A stretch of 64,000 nucleotides of DNA from CATOSK01 sp963665735 (GCA_963665735.1 OY762444.1:1240001-1304000); one strand, 5' to 3'. Positions 26,283 through 35,748 are shown, numbered from the stretch's first letter. Program-made: numbers and translations. Notes: generated by a model not told the origin, from the letters alone.

Positions 26283-26315
26283 GGGGGCCTCTGTCCAAAA
26301 AGACAGAACGGCCCC
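26283..26315 (+). terminator. Long imperfect hairpin between the NTase pair and druA
   Basis: GGGGGCC, TCTGTC, loop CAAAAA, GACAGA, AC, GGCCCC: a two-part stem of 6 + 6 pairs with an A-rich loop. No U-run follows directly, so it may be a processing or attenuation structure rather than a simple terminator. It separates the two gene pairs. Confidence 0.4.
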
Positions 26316-26409
26316 GCCTTCAGGTTCCACCGCCTCCGGCGCTCAAACTCCCCAAACATAGCTCCCCGTACAATGAAATTTGAACTTGGCTACAGGGGCT
26401 AACGTAAAA

Positions 26410-27591
26410 ATGACCTTGCTCGCAGAAACCGTCCTAGCGGACGGACAGCTAGGTGACGCTGATGATGACATTGGTATTGGAGCGGAAAGTTCATTGGCGG
26501 ACCGCATCAGAGCATCCATAGCCAGGGCCATTGAACAGAAGAAGCGGGGCGAATTCCGGGAAATGCACCGGGAAGCCAGGGAATCCCAAATCCGGGATGC
26601 GCAGGAGTGGATAGAAAAGGCCTGGAGCAAGCGTTCCCAATGGTTCGCCGACGGCAACAACATAACACCGAAAGATGTCTTGCCTACGCTGGTGGAAGTG
26701 AAGACAACTGAGCAACAGGACCTTTTCCGGCTAGCCCGCTACACCTGGTCGCTACCCTACTCACGAGGATACGGGCGAAGGCTGAGATTCCTCGTGGTAG
26801 ACGAAGGCCACAAGACACTTATGGGCGTGCTGGGGCTGCAATCCGCCCCCATCAGTTTCAGCCCCCGAGACCGGTGGGTCGAGTACCCCGAGGGGCGGAA
26901 AGTGGAACTGGTCAACCAGACTATGGACGCATTTACCCTGGGAGCGGTCCCACCCTACAACCGTTTGCTGGGCGGCAAGCTGGCGGTCGCTGCCGCAGCC
27001 AGCAGGGAAATTGTCGAAGCCTATCGGAAGAAGTACTCAGGAACTACCACCTGGATAGACAAAATCACCATTCCACCGCACCTGGTGATGATAACCACGA
27101 CCAGCGCCTTCGGGCGTAGCAGCATCTACAACCGGGCAACATACCAAGACCCCGAAACAGGCGAGAGAAGGAAGCTGTCATACCCATTAGGCTACACCCA
27201 GGGATACGGCAGTGTGCACCTGCACCGGGAATACGAGGGCATCAAGAAGTTCCTCGTCTCGGCTGGCTACGAAGCTGGTAAGGGGTATGGACGCGGGCCC
27301 AAACCAGTATGGCAGAACATCAGCAGAACCCTCACCATGCTGGGTATGGGACACGAGGGACTCCGTCACGGCATACCCCGCGAAGCGTGGGGAATTCCAC
27401 TGGCCCGAAACGCCTGGGATTACCTCAACGGCAAGGATGAAGAACCCGAATACCACGACGTTCCATTCGAGCAACTGGCGGAATGGTGGAAGAACAGGTG
27501 GCTGCTCCCCCGCTCCGAGAGAATAAGCGACTGGAGCGATTGGCGCAAGGAGTACGTGTTAAAATCCATTACATTGGATACAACACCCTGA
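26410..27591 (+). CDS. druA: DruA-like protein (DUF4338)
   Basis: Contains the DUF4338 pattern: RFLVVDEGHKTLMGVLGLQ, SAPISFSPRDRWV, then PPYNRLLGGKLAVAAAAS and EAYRKKYSG, followed by a C-terminal part with YGSVHLHREYEGIKKFL. DruA is the first protein of type I Druantia anti-phage systems (about 400 residues, as here); its activity is not well understood. ATG 26410 gives 393 residues. TTG 26380 is possible but less likely. A helicase with DUF1998 follows after 25 bp, as in Druantia, but druB, druC and druD are absent. Lower GC than the backbone. Confidence 0.75.
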   Translation: MTLLAETVLADGQLGDADDDIGIGAESSLADRIRASIARAIEQKKRGEFREMHREARESQIRDAQEWIEKAWSKRSQWFADGNNITPKDVLPTLVEVKTTEQQDLFRLARYTWSLPYSRGYGRRLRFLVVDEGHKTLMGVLGLQSAPISFSPRDRWVEYPEGRKVELVNQTMDAFTLGAVPPYNRLLGGKLAVAAAASREIVEAYRKKYSGTTTWIDKITIPPHLVMITTTSAFGRSSIYNRATYQDPETGERRKLSYPLGYTQGYGSVHLHREYEGIKKFLVSAGYEAGKGYGRGPKPVWQNISRTLTMLGMGHEGLRHGIPREAWGIPLARNAWDYLNGKDEEPEYHDVPFEQLAEWWKNRWLLPRSERISDWSDWRKEYVLKSITLDTTP

Positions 27592-27616
27592 ACGCCACCG
27601 AAAGCCCACTGAGAAT

Positions 27617-30600
27617 ATGCAACTTACCCCTAACGAGGCGGTCGAGCACCTCAAAGAATCACTCGCATCTTATCTGGAATCACAATACCGGATCTCCAAT
27701 CAGCTCGTATTCGAAGAACGAGCTGAGCTCTTACGCCAAACCGGAGTCATTGCCCAAGAACCATTCATCGAAGCCACGCCGGCTTTTGCCACTGGCAACC
27801 ACATCTCCGACTTGGAGAAGGCCAGGCCGGATGCAGTGGCTCCTGGACTGTCCCAAATCGTTGAGCACGGTCTTCCAGTAGGAAGATTCCCTCTGTACAC
27901 CCACCAACAAGAGGCCCTACTGGCTAGCTCCAGCACGGCGCCTAATTTACTAGTAGCGTCGGGTACGGGCTCCGGCAAAACCGAAGCGTTCGTACTACCC
28001 ATACTGTCCCGCATACTCCAAGAAGCCAGGGGATGGGACAGGCCCGACGGACAGACTCCCGTCGAAGGTTCCTTAGCCGACCGTCGTTGGCTCCACTCCC
28101 GTCGCCAAGAACGACGGACAGCAGCCCTACGAGCCATCATACTCTACCCAATAAATGCTCTGGTCAACGACCAAATGTCACGTCTGCGCCGCATCCTGGC
28201 CCTCAACGGTTCTCCACAATGGCAACGCCAGAACCTCAACGGGAACCTCATCCACTTCGGAATGTACACCAGACTGACCGAAACTACCGGCCGTCCCGAT
28301 GGCCGCGGGAAGATGAACCACTGGCGGGACCACTTGCGACAGATTCGGCAGGAATGGGACCAATTGTCGCCGGATCTCAAAAACGCCGGCAACTGGCCCC
28401 AAGCCAACGGGCCCGAGATGCTATGCCGGTGGGACATCCAGGCAGCGCCGCCGGACATCCTGGTAACCAACTACTCCATGCTGGAGTATATGCTGATTCG
28501 ACCTATCGAGGCCGGAATTTTCGACGCCACTAGAGAGTGGCTCGACAGGTCTCCCGAAAACAAGTTCACATTGGTCCTCGACGAGGCCCACACCTACACT
28601 GGCGCCAAGGGCACCGAGGTAGCCCATCTGATCCGGCGTCTCAAGGAACGGTTGGGCATCACGTCCGGCGACGACAAACTCAGGGCCATCGCAACCAGCG
28701 CCTCCATAAATCCTTCCGCCGCCGGAGACCCGCAGGACCTGACCAAGTTCACCGCCGAACTGTTTGGAGAACTCCCAGAGACTTTCACTTTCATTCAAGC
28801 GAAAACATCGGATGAAGAAGCACAGCCCAGAACCCCCGACCCGGACGCGATGGAAGCGTTCGCCGATTTCCACGAGCGTTTCGACATTGCCCACCCCACG
28901 TCTGCAATCGAAGTGCTCTCCAATGCCCTCGGGCTAACGCCCCCCGATCCCGGCATTGATTCGAACGTGGCTCTGCACGGCTTGCTGGAAGACAGCGAAC
29001 CCTTGCGGTGGGCCAGAGCGCGAACGGCGCGCAACGCCACTCCCATCAGCGAGCTCTCGCAAGAAATCTGGCCCGGTGACTACTCCGACGACGTCAAGGA
29101 ACGGGCAACCGCCGGCCTGCTGGCAGCCGGCAGTTTTGCCAGGCCGGAACCCCAACCGGACACACAACCATTGCTGTCCATGAGGGTGCACACGTTCTTT
29201 CGCGGCCTGGCCGGTCTCTGGGCGTGCATCGATCCGAACTGCTCCGAAACGCCATCTGAATACCGAGGCGAACGCCCCGTAGGAAAGCTCTACACAGACC
29301 CAAAAACGTGGTGCAGTTGCGGCGCAAGGGTCCTCGAAATCTTTACCTGCCGCAAGTGCGGGTTGATCTTCCTCGGTGGCGTCCCGGACAGCGGGCCAGG
29401 AGCACTTTGGCCGTGGAGTGACCAGTTCGACACGACAGAACAGCCCAAGGAAAACGAATACGCCCTTTTTTGTGCAGAAAGCCCTCACCCCAACTACCCG
29501 TCAGGACATCGTTCCATCACCACCACCCTTCAGTCCCGGCATGACGATAAAGCATCCCGGCCGGCATACGAAATCACGCCCGTCCAGGACCGGACCTCAG
29601 GCAAACGTCTCAGTAATTGTCCACAACAGTGCCCACGTTGCCAGAACAGCCGGTTCCAGAACGGAGACAACATCCGGGAAGTGATTGAAAGTCTCCGTAC
29701 CCGTGGCCCCAGATCCATTTCCGTCGTGATGGAAGACTCGTTGCGCATCCAGAACCCCAGCGCCAGTGGCTCGAAGTACGAGGCGAAAGCCCTGGTCTTC
29801 ACCGATTCCCGGCAGGACGCTGCCCTGCTTGCCGCGGACATCCGGCGCGACCATCGGGACGACTCCTTCCGCCAACTCCTGTACCACGCTCTCCACGCTT
29901 GCCGTAACTGTCGCGGTGTAGGAATGGTCCCAAGCGGTGGTTACCGCATTGGGTCCCCGGTCGACCAGACCGAACAATGCCCAGCCTGCCAGGGATCCGG
30001 ACAGAATCCGTCGCCCCCGCCCATAGCTTACCATGACCTGCGGAGCGCGGTAATAGACCTACAGCTGCAAAGAGGCTTCAACCCCACTGGGGACCACCTG
30101 CCTGACGCTCACGCCAGGATCAAGCGTGATGACGACGTTGTGTATCGGGAAGCCCTGACCTCCTTCGACGTCATGTGCAACCGTGAGCTCAACCAACAAG
30201 ACTTTGGGCTTGAACCGCTGGGGCTGGGCGTCTGGAACGTCTCGATGCCCGAAACAACTGGCACCTTCACCGGCATGACCGAAGTCGAATCACAACTGTT
30301 CATTCGCACTGTGGCTCGCATCCTGGCCACCGACCATGTCCTGTTACCGCCGGAACCGGCCAATTACTGGGAATGGCCTAGGGATGACCGGATGCAAAAC
30401 TGGGAGCGCCAACGCCTGGTCAACGGACCCGGTAGAGCTCCGGCATTCTCCGTGCATTATTACATCACCGGAGGAAACAAGCTTGCCCGCTACGCCCGGG
30501 CGGTCGCCAACGCGCTACAGGGTAGAAAAAGTATAGAAAGCGCCGACCAGTGGCTGAGCCAAACCCACAAACAATTGTGGGAGGCACTTACACAGTTTCG

Positions 30601-33052
30601 AATCCTAACTCCGGCCGGGCAACCGAGTGGGAATATGCAGCCTTACGGCATTCGAATCGACCGTTTCACGCTGCACCCCATGGGGGAAACCGTCCACCGC
30701 TGCTCCGCCTGCCGCTACGTCATGGGCGAAGCTCTCCTAAACGTCTGCTACCGATGCGGCCAGCAGACCTTTCCCGAGAGCGTCAAAGGCATAGCAAACT
30801 TCTACCGCCGCATGACACGATTCGCCCAACCGACCTCGGACTACCCAGACCCGTATCCGGTGCGGGCCATTGAGCACACGGCCGCCGTAGGCCGAAAGGA
30901 AGCCCGCGACATCGAAAGGTGGTTCCAGAATCTATTCCTTGATACTGAGGAAGAAAGCGACCACCGCATCGACATCCTCTCCGTGACCACCACCATGGAG
31001 ATGGGCATCGACATCGGCAGTCTGTTGGCAGTAGGGCTCCGCAACGTGGCGCCTACGGTGGCGAATTATCAGCAACGCGCTGGTCGCGCCGGACGGCGAG
31101 GGAGCGCTGTCGCATCTGTTGTCACCTACGCGTTGGACCGCAACCACGACCAGTACTACTTCCACCGTCCCGGGGAAATCGTCAGCGAACCGCCCAAAGT
31201 GCCAACGCTGTACATGGACAATCAGGTCATCGCGCGGAGACACTTCCGTTCCCTGATCCTCGCTGGGTTTTTCGCCAACCGAGTACCCGGAAACAGTCCA
31301 AGCTCCCTGTTCCACAATTGGGGAAACACTACGGACTTCTTGAATAGAAACGGACGGCAACAACTTTTTGATTACATCAAGGACAATAGGCAGGATCTCA
31401 GAAAGTCAGCCGAAGCCATCATCTCACCAGCGCTTCACGGCCAACTGCAACGGTGGGCCACTGAACTACCCCAAGAAATACACAATGTCGCGTTAGAAGA
31501 CACGAACCAAACGCAGGAACTTCTCGAAGCTCTGACAGTGAAGGGCTTGGTACCCAAATACGCATTTCCCGTAGATGTTGTTTCCCTCGCGATACCGCCT
31601 GAAGGCCACGAAGAAGACGCCCCGTACGAATCTCAGGATTACTACTCGGGAACCAACCGAGACCTAAGGGTCGCAATCACCGAATACGCGCCCGGAGCGG
31701 AGGTGATCCTCGGCAAGTTCCCTGACACCTACGTTTACACCAGCGCCGGCGTTTATGATCCCAACACGAACCAGCCCGATTACTCCCCGACCCACATGGT
31801 GCAAGAATGCCCGGAATGTCACGCCGTCACCACTTTCCAGATTAAGCAAAGTTATCCGAAAGAGTGCCAAGTATGCAGAGCGCAATTGGACGAACCTGAA
31901 CCGGCGATACGGCCCAAGGGTTTCACCGTCGATCAGGCGAAACAGGACAATGGACGGGTGAGGTATAACCGTCAGAGCGGGCGTCAGCGCGCCGGTTACT
32001 CATCCTATGCTCAGCTCATGGTAGGCCCCAGTGCCATGGCCCTCGGACAAGCCCAGAACGATTTCGCTCCTCGGCTATACACTCACGTCCAAGCCCAGGG
32101 CCAATTGCTCATGCGAAACAGGGGCCCTCGGCAGGCCGACGGCACCCAAGGGTTCGACATTTGCGCTCAGTGCGGGCGCCAACTAGCTCCTGACGAGACG
32201 CAACACCGCTACCCTGCGCCGATTCCGCCACACCGTGGCAACAAGAGAGGCCCGAGGGCCGGGTACCGTTGCCCAAACCATAAAGGTGAGTACAACAAGG
32301 TATCGCTGATTCACGAGTTCAGTTCGGATGTCATAACCCTGTCCGTCGACCTGCCCGACTACCTTGACACCCCAATCAGGGAACCGTCGGGCAGAGCTAT
32401 ATGGCACTCTTTCGGAACTCTCATAAAAGAAGCTGCTGCCCGAAGGCTCCAGATCGTTCCTGAGGAAATACAGGTTGGGATCAGACCAGTGGCGGACCAA
32501 CTCGGACGCATTCTGGGAGAGTCCTACATATATGACGATGTCCCCGGAGGCGCCGGCTATGCCCGCTCCATCCACGAAAACATCCGAGAAGTGATTCAAG
32601 CTGCCCTAGAAGCAGGACAAACCTGCGAAAACCCGGCTTGCGACAGTGCCTGTTACCATTGTTTGTTCAGCTATTCGAATCAGCGTATCCACCGCTTACT
32701 GGATCGGCGACTGGGAACCGCGATACTGGAGTTCATCCTCGAGCAGAAGGATCCCGCAACCCCACAGGGCGGTGATTATATGTCAGCCGAAAGGATAATC
32801 GATTACCTGTCACAGGAGTGGAAAGTCCTAGACTCGCCGCACCCGCGCATCTCGCTCCTTTTCGAAACGAGAGCAGGCAACAGGATCGGCATCATCCCAA
32901 TCCATCCGATGGAAGCGCGACCCAACAGGCAGCAGTTGGAAAACATATACCGGGACTCTGGTTTCAGGGTAGCAACCTACACTACGTTCGACATCGAACG
33001 AAGGCCGTTCTGGGTAGCCGATCAGTTCATGTCAACCATGAAGGGACTATAA
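27617..33052 (+). CDS. druE: DruE-like large DEAD/DEAH helicase with DUF1998
   Basis: An 1811-residue superfamily 2 helicase, close to the roughly 1800 residues of DruE. Motif I (ASGTGSGKTEAFVLPIL) is at about residues 113-129 and motif II (LVLDEAHTYTGAKGTEVAHL) at about 320. In the second RecA lobe, VTTTMEMGIDIGSL and QQRAGRAGRRG are motifs V and VI. Zn-binding clusters occur (CRKCG, CRNCRGVG, CPACQGSG), and the C-terminus has the DUF1998 Cys cluster CENPACDSACYHCLFSYSNQ. DruE is the core effector of all Druantia types. The gene starts 25 bp after druA, so the two form an operon. Confidence 0.82.
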   Translation: MQLTPNEAVEHLKESLASYLESQYRISNQLVFEERAELLRQTGVIAQEPFIEATPAFATGNHISDLEKARPDAVAPGLSQIVEHGLPVGRFPLYTHQQEALLASSSTAPNLLVASGTGSGKTEAFVLPILSRILQEARGWDRPDGQTPVEGSLADRRWLHSRRQERRTAALRAIILYPINALVNDQMSRLRRILALNGSPQWQRQNLNGNLIHFGMYTRLTETTGRPDGRGKMNHWRDHLRQIRQEWDQLSPDLKNAGNWPQANGPEMLCRWDIQAAPPDILVTNYSMLEYMLIRPIEAGIFDATREWLDRSPENKFTLVLDEAHTYTGAKGTEVAHLIRRLKERLGITSGDDKLRAIATSASINPSAAGDPQDLTKFTAELFGELPETFTFIQAKTSDEEAQPRTPDPDAMEAFADFHERFDIAHPTSAIEVLSNALGLTPPDPGIDSNVALHGLLEDSEPLRWARARTARNATPISELSQEIWPGDYSDDVKERATAGLLAAGSFARPEPQPDTQPLLSMRVHTFFRGLAGLWACIDPNCSETPSEYRGERPVGKLYTDPKTWCSCGARVLEIFTCRKCGLIFLGGVPDSGPGALWPWSDQFDTTEQPKENEYALFCAESPHPNYPSGHRSITTTLQSRHDDKASRPAYEITPVQDRTSGKRLSNCPQQCPRCQNSRFQNGDNIREVIESLRTRGPRSISVVMEDSLRIQNPSASGSKYEAKALVFTDSRQDAALLAADIRRDHRDDSFRQLLYHALHACRNCRGVGMVPSGGYRIGSPVDQTEQCPACQGSGQNPSPPPIAYHDLRSAVIDLQLQRGFNPTGDHLPDAHARIKRDDDVVYREALTSFDVMCNRELNQQDFGLEPLGLGVWNVSMPETTGTFTGMTEVESQLFIRTVARILATDHVLLPPEPANYWEWPRDDRMQNWERQRLVNGPGRAPAFSVHYYITGGNKLARYARAVANALQGRKSIESADQWLSQTHKQLWEALTQFRILTPAGQPSGNMQPYGIRIDRFTLHPMGETVHRCSACRYVMGEALLNVCYRCGQQTFPESVKGIANFYRRMTRFAQPTSDYPDPYPVRAIEHTAAVGRKEARDIERWFQNLFLDTEEESDHRIDILSVTTTMEMGIDIGSLLAVGLRNVAPTVANYQQRAGRAGRRGSAVASVVTYALDRNHDQYYFHRPGEIVSEPPKVPTLYMDNQVIARRHFRSLILAGFFANRVPGNSPSSLFHNWGNTTDFLNRNGRQQLFDYIKDNRQDLRKSAEAIISPALHGQLQRWATELPQEIHNVALEDTNQTQELLEALTVKGLVPKYAFPVDVVSLAIPPEGHEEDAPYESQDYYSGTNRDLRVAITEYAPGAEVILGKFPDTYVYTSAGVYDPNTNQPDYSPTHMVQECPECHAVTTFQIKQSYPKECQVCRAQLDEPEPAIRPKGFTVDQAKQDNGRVRYNRQSGRQRAGYSSYAQLMVGPSAMALGQAQNDFAPRLYTHVQAQGQLLMRNRGPRQADGTQGFDICAQCGRQLAPDETQHRYPAPIPPHRGNKRGPRAGYRCPNHKGEYNKVSLIHEFSSDVITLSVDLPDYLDTPIREPSGRAIWHSFGTLIKEAAARRLQIVPEEIQVGIRPVADQLGRILGESYIYDDVPGGAGYARSIHENIREVIQAALEAGQTCENPACDSACYHCLFSYSNQRIHRLLDRRLGTAILEFILEQKDPATPQGGDYMSAERIIDYLSQEWKVLDSPHPRISLLFETRAGNRIGIIPIHPMEARPNRQQLENIYRDSGFRVATYTTFDIERRPFWVADQFMSTMKGL

Positions 33053-33221
33053 CTACCGCAGCGACGTCCACAGGAATAGCAGCCACTCAAGGTTCCAAAT
33101 TCCACCCTCAAGCATAGCCGCAATTCGTCACCGGACAGTTCCAACCACTTTGGTGCTTTTCGCCATGGCTGCAACCGCTTCAGACTGCATTGGGAACCCG
33201 AACTGAGTAGCAGATACGAAA

Positions 33222-33385
33222 AACCTCCGGTGCTGGCACACCGGAGGTTGAGACAGGGAGGGATGGCTCCCCGGCTCATGCACAAAGGCATGATCATCAT
33301 ACCGGGTATTTTCCCGGAGAGTCAATCCCCCTCCCTGAAATTCGGGCGGGGCATTTTTATGCCCGTCAGTATTAGGAGGAAAGGG
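33222..33385 (+). ncRNA. Candidate structured leader RNA, copy 1
   Basis: Features in order: a perfect 11-bp hairpin at 33222-33249; GAGACAGGGAGGG (33250-33262), able to pair with CCCTCCCTG (33330-33338); internal hairpins at 33277-33292 and 33302-33317; GGAGAGTCAA; then a hairpin at 33349-33364 just before AGGAGG. The same elements in the same order occur at 34465-34650. The first hairpin differs in sequence between copies but keeps its pairing, which supports an RNA structure. The 333-bp gap after druE holds nothing else. Confidence 0.55.
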
Positions 33386-33580
33386 ATGCCTCTTCAAGAA
33401 TCAGCCGAATTCGTCCTCATGCTCATGGGGATTCTCCTGGTATTCATGGGAACCCATGTCGTTCAATCCGGCCCACGGAACACCCTCAAGGCAGGAATGG
33501 CAAAAGCCGCCGTATCAATGGCGATCCCAGCCACCGGAGCCTTCCTCGCCTGGCACGGATTCCGGCGGATTATAAGCTGA
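33386..33580 (+). CDS. Small membrane protein of module 1
   Basis: A 64-residue product starting MPLQESAEFVLMLMGILL. Two hydrophobic segments are seen (about 8-25 and 42-57). The start is ATG 33386 with AGGAGGAAAGGG upstream, right after the structured leader. Its last 66 bp overlap the 3' end of a convergent membrane-protein gene, so antisense control is possible. No homologue was recognised. A second small membrane gene behind a matching leader at 34651 makes this a duplicated arrangement. Confidence 0.6.
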   Translation: MPLQESAEFVLMLMGILLVFMGTHVVQSGPRNTLKAGMAKAAVSMAIPATGAFLAWHGFRRIIS

Positions 33581-34063
33581 ACGTAGCTCGGCCGTCATAA
33601 CCCGGGAGACCGGGGCGAAGGCCAGGACGCCGGACCACCCGTTACGGCAGGCCAGCAGGCCGACCACGTACAGGGAGCCGGTGAGAATGCCGGCCGCGGC
33701 GATTCCCGACACCGCCAGGGCGGAGGCACGGAGAACCAGGGGATAGTACCGGGGGTCCCGGAAGGACTCGAAGGGGCCTTGCACCAGCCGGCTCTCGGCC
33801 AGCAGCAACACGAGGAAGACGAACACCAGGGACGGCAGCGCCCAGCGCCAGCGCCCCATCCAGGAAAACCCCCGGGAGCGCCCGGCGAGGGCCACCGCGG
33901 CCAGCATGATGGCCTGGGCCAGGAAGTAGGGCGCCAGCTGCCAGGCAGGGGAAGTGGCGACGTGGAAATCCAGGCCCAGCGTCAACCACATGACGGCGGC
34001 CGTTCCCACACCCCCGGCGGCCAGGACAGCGATTACCAGGGGATCGAGCATCAGGGATTTCAC
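33515..34063 (-). CDS. Multi-pass membrane protein of module 1
   Basis: A 182-residue product with about five membrane helices (about 10-28, 44-60, 73-90, 110-130 and 135-145). The start is GTG 34063, with GGGAGG eight bases upstream. The segment FHVATSPAWQLAPYFLAQA resembles VDAAFSPTWQLVLHHALF in the 34792-35232 product, so the two are probably paralogues. Its 3' end overlaps the convergent small membrane gene by 66 bp. Function unknown. Confidence 0.7.
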   Translation of the reverse strand: MKSLMLDPLVIAVLAAGGVGTAAVMWLTLGLDFHVATSPAWQLAPYFLAQAIMLAAVALAGRSRGFSWMGRWRWALPSLVFVFLVLLLAESRLVQGPFESFRDPRYYPLVLRASALAVSGIAAAGILTGSLYVVGLLACRNGWSGVLAFAPVSRVMTAELRSAYNPPESVPGEEGSGGWDRH

Positions 34064-34209
34064 GAGAAAAACCTCCCGGATCGTGATTCACCCAGCATAA
34101 AGGCCGGCCGGGCCACGCGACCTTGTCACACCGGACATAACCGGCAAACCGGGGGGGAACTACCATAACGCGGGGCGGCGGCCGCAGCAAAGCAAATCAG
34201 GAGAATCGT

Positions 34210-34431
34210 ATGGCCATGAGACAGGAGCGTGAATCCCTGGGCGAGATGCCGGAGGTGGGCCAGCGGGATTATTTCTTCGCCCCCGACCGGGAACTGTACG
34301 AGCAATGTTCCCACCGGTACGAGGTGAAAACGCGCCGGGGAGGAAGATATCGGCTGTCGCCCAACAGCCAGAGGTGGGTGGTCCGGCGATGCCGACTGTG
34401 TGGAGTAGAGGAAGGCCGGGGGGAACAATAG
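34210..34431 (+). CDS. Small charged protein between the two modules
   Basis: A 73-residue basic protein: an acidic N-terminus, then RYEVKTRRGGRYRLS and WVVRRCRLCGVEEGR with a single CxxC at the end. The ATG at 34210 follows CAGGAGAATCGT, a good ribosome binding site. It has no membrane helix, unlike its neighbours. It may be a small nucleic-acid-binding or zinc-ribbon-fragment protein. No family was recognised. Confidence 0.55.
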   Translation: MAMRQERESLGEMPEVGQRDYFFAPDRELYEQCSHRYEVKTRRGGRYRLSPNSQRWVVRRCRLCGVEEGRGEQ

Positions 34432-34464
34432 CAAGAGAACAGGCGTATAATTCCCGGGTAAAAG

Positions 34465-34650
34465 GGCTCCACGGTGGTATCAGGCACCGTGGAGCCGCAG
34501 AGACAGGGAGGGGCAACTCCCCAACTCTTCAACAAGAGCGTCGGCGGCAGCGCCGGCGGCAGCGCCGGCGTCAAACCCGGAGAGTCAACCCCTCCTTGAA
34601 GCCTATTTCGAGGCGGGGATTTTTTGCGCCCCGCCCACAGGAGGAGCAGG
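34465..34650 (+). ncRNA. Candidate structured leader RNA, copy 2
   Basis: A perfect 12-bp hairpin (34465-34476 with 34485-34496); AGACAGGGAGGGG (34501-34513), able to pair with CCCCTCCTTG (34590-34599); a variable interior with tandem GGCGGCAGCGCC copies; GGAGAGTCAACC; then a GGCGGGG ... CCCCGCC hairpin just before ACAGGAGGAGC. It shares order and key sequences with copy 1. A TATAAT at 34446-34451 lies just upstream and could be its -10 box. Confidence 0.55.
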
Positions 34651-34803
34651 GTGATACCCCAACAGGCAATCGTGGACGTTTTCCACTGGGTGATGCAACT
34701 CTCGAGCGCGGAATTTCTGCTGATACTGGGAGCCATGGCGTTGACGGGATTCGCCGCCGGCGCCGCCCTGGGGAAGCTCCGCAACGTCCTTCTAGGCCGG
34801 TGA
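34651..34803 (+). CDS. Small membrane protein of module 2
   Basis: A 50-residue product starting MIPQQAIVDVFHWVMQLSS from GTG 34651, with AGGAGGAGCAGG upstream. One clear hydrophobic helix (about 21-40) is followed by a short basic end (KLRNVLLGR). It sits right after the second structured leader. Its stop overlaps the convergent gene (34792-35232) by 12 bp, mirroring module 1. It shares no obvious sequence with the first small protein beyond general composition. Confidence 0.55.
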   Translation: MIPQQAIVDVFHWVMQLSSAEFLLILGAMALTGFAAGAALGKLRNVLLGR

Positions 34804-35232
34804 GACCGGCGTCCGGCAGTCCCACGGGCCTTCGAGCAGGCCCCGGAGAGTTCCCAGGCGCGCCAGCCGGTAGAGGATGACGGCGAAGGGCGACAGGACC
34901 GCGAAGAGGGCCGCCATATCCGGCACGGCGGGGTTGCGCAGGCCGAGGGCCGCTTCCCCCGACCACCATCCCAGCGCCGACACCAGGGCCAGCAGACCGG
35001 CCAGGATTCCCACGGACGCCCACCGGGCCCACCGGTCCCGGGGCAGGAACAGGTAGGCGGAGGCGACGTACCACATCAGGGAGAAGGGAATGAAGAGCGC
35101 GTGGTGCAGGACCAACTGCCAGGTTGGGGAGAAGGCCGCATCCACGTCGAGGCCGTGCTGTAAGAACAGGAGCGGGACGGCGAGAGCCGCCCAGGCCAGG
35201 AGGAACCTCACCGTCAGTTTAGCGTCATTCAC
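34792..35232 (-). CDS. Multi-pass membrane protein of module 2
   Basis: A 146-residue product with about four membrane helices (about 8-24, 40-62, 71-90 and 108-124). The start is GTG 35232 with GAGG upstream. It resembles the 33515-34063 product around SPTWQLVLHHALF, suggesting duplication of a whole module. Its 3' end meets the small plus-strand gene. Function unknown. Confidence 0.68.
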   Translation of the reverse strand: MNDAKLTVRFLLAWAALAVPLLFLQHGLDVDAAFSPTWQLVLHHALFIPFSLMWYVASAYLFLPRDRWARWASVGILAGLLALVSALGWWSGEAALGLRNPAVPDMAALFAVLSPFAVILYRLARLGTLRGLLEGPWDCRTPVSPA

Positions 35233-35479
35233 GGGAACACCTCACGGGAAAGGGGATTGTCCGGAGAGCATACACCGGGACGAGACTCGGGGGATTTGCC
35301 CGGTTGTCCCGGCCCGGCGGCGACGCCGGCCGGCGTGACGCCCGGGCCGTTAATCCGATTTTCCGCGCGGATTTTTCGCCCCGCACCGGGTATGAATCCC
35401 GCCGCCCCTCCGGGCCTGAAAGATTGGTCCGACCAATCGGCCGCCATTTTTGCCCAAAACAGGCCCGAATCAGAACACA

Positions 35480-35670
35480 AAAGCGTTTTTAGAACAATAA
35501 CTTATGTTCTACATTATTACGAACAGGTTCGGAACTACCGGACATCCACGCACGAATTGCCCCTTTTTTATTAGAACACGCCCGTGAGAATAACGGAATA
35601 ACGAATAACGAGAAAATTTCTGTGTAATTTTAATGGCCCTCACATACGTGATCTCATTATTCCGTTATTC
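35480..35670. other. AT-rich intergenic region with inverted GAAC/GTTC sites
   Basis: This is the most AT-rich part of a 650-bp gap between divergent genes (35233-35882). It holds an inverted repeat TAGAAC-x10-GTTCTA (about 35491-35512), the short palindrome CGAACAGGTTCG nearby, three AATAACG units at 35588-35610, and the opposite orientation TATTCCGTTATTC at about 35659-35671. The arms could fold as a large hairpin. This might be a regulatory region or a small replication or mobility site. No gene is seen in it. Confidence 0.4.
35588..35610 (+). repeat. AATAACG triple repeat, copy 1
   Basis: Three AATAACG units in 23 bases. A nearly identical stretch occurs at 38644-38666, also in an intergenic region. 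Confidence 0.6.
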
Positions 35671-35728
35671 CAGTTGTCCCAGACAAGTATTTCCCAGAAG
35701 ACGTGGAACCGGTTCCATGAACACCCGC

Positions 35729-35748
35729 CGCTCCGGTTCGCCCGACCT
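35729..35748. repeat. 20-bp dispersed repeat, copy 1
   Basis: CGCTCCGGTTCGCCCGACCT, identical at 36979-36998. A perfect palindrome GGAACCGGTTCC lies just upstream (35705-35716). Confidence 0.7.

Noticed and set aside
35491..35512. LexA (SOS) box
   Set aside because: TAGAAC-x10-GTTCTA has a spacing unlike the common four-base GAAC-x4-GTTC box, and no lexA or SOS gene is adjacent; noted only as an inverted repeat.
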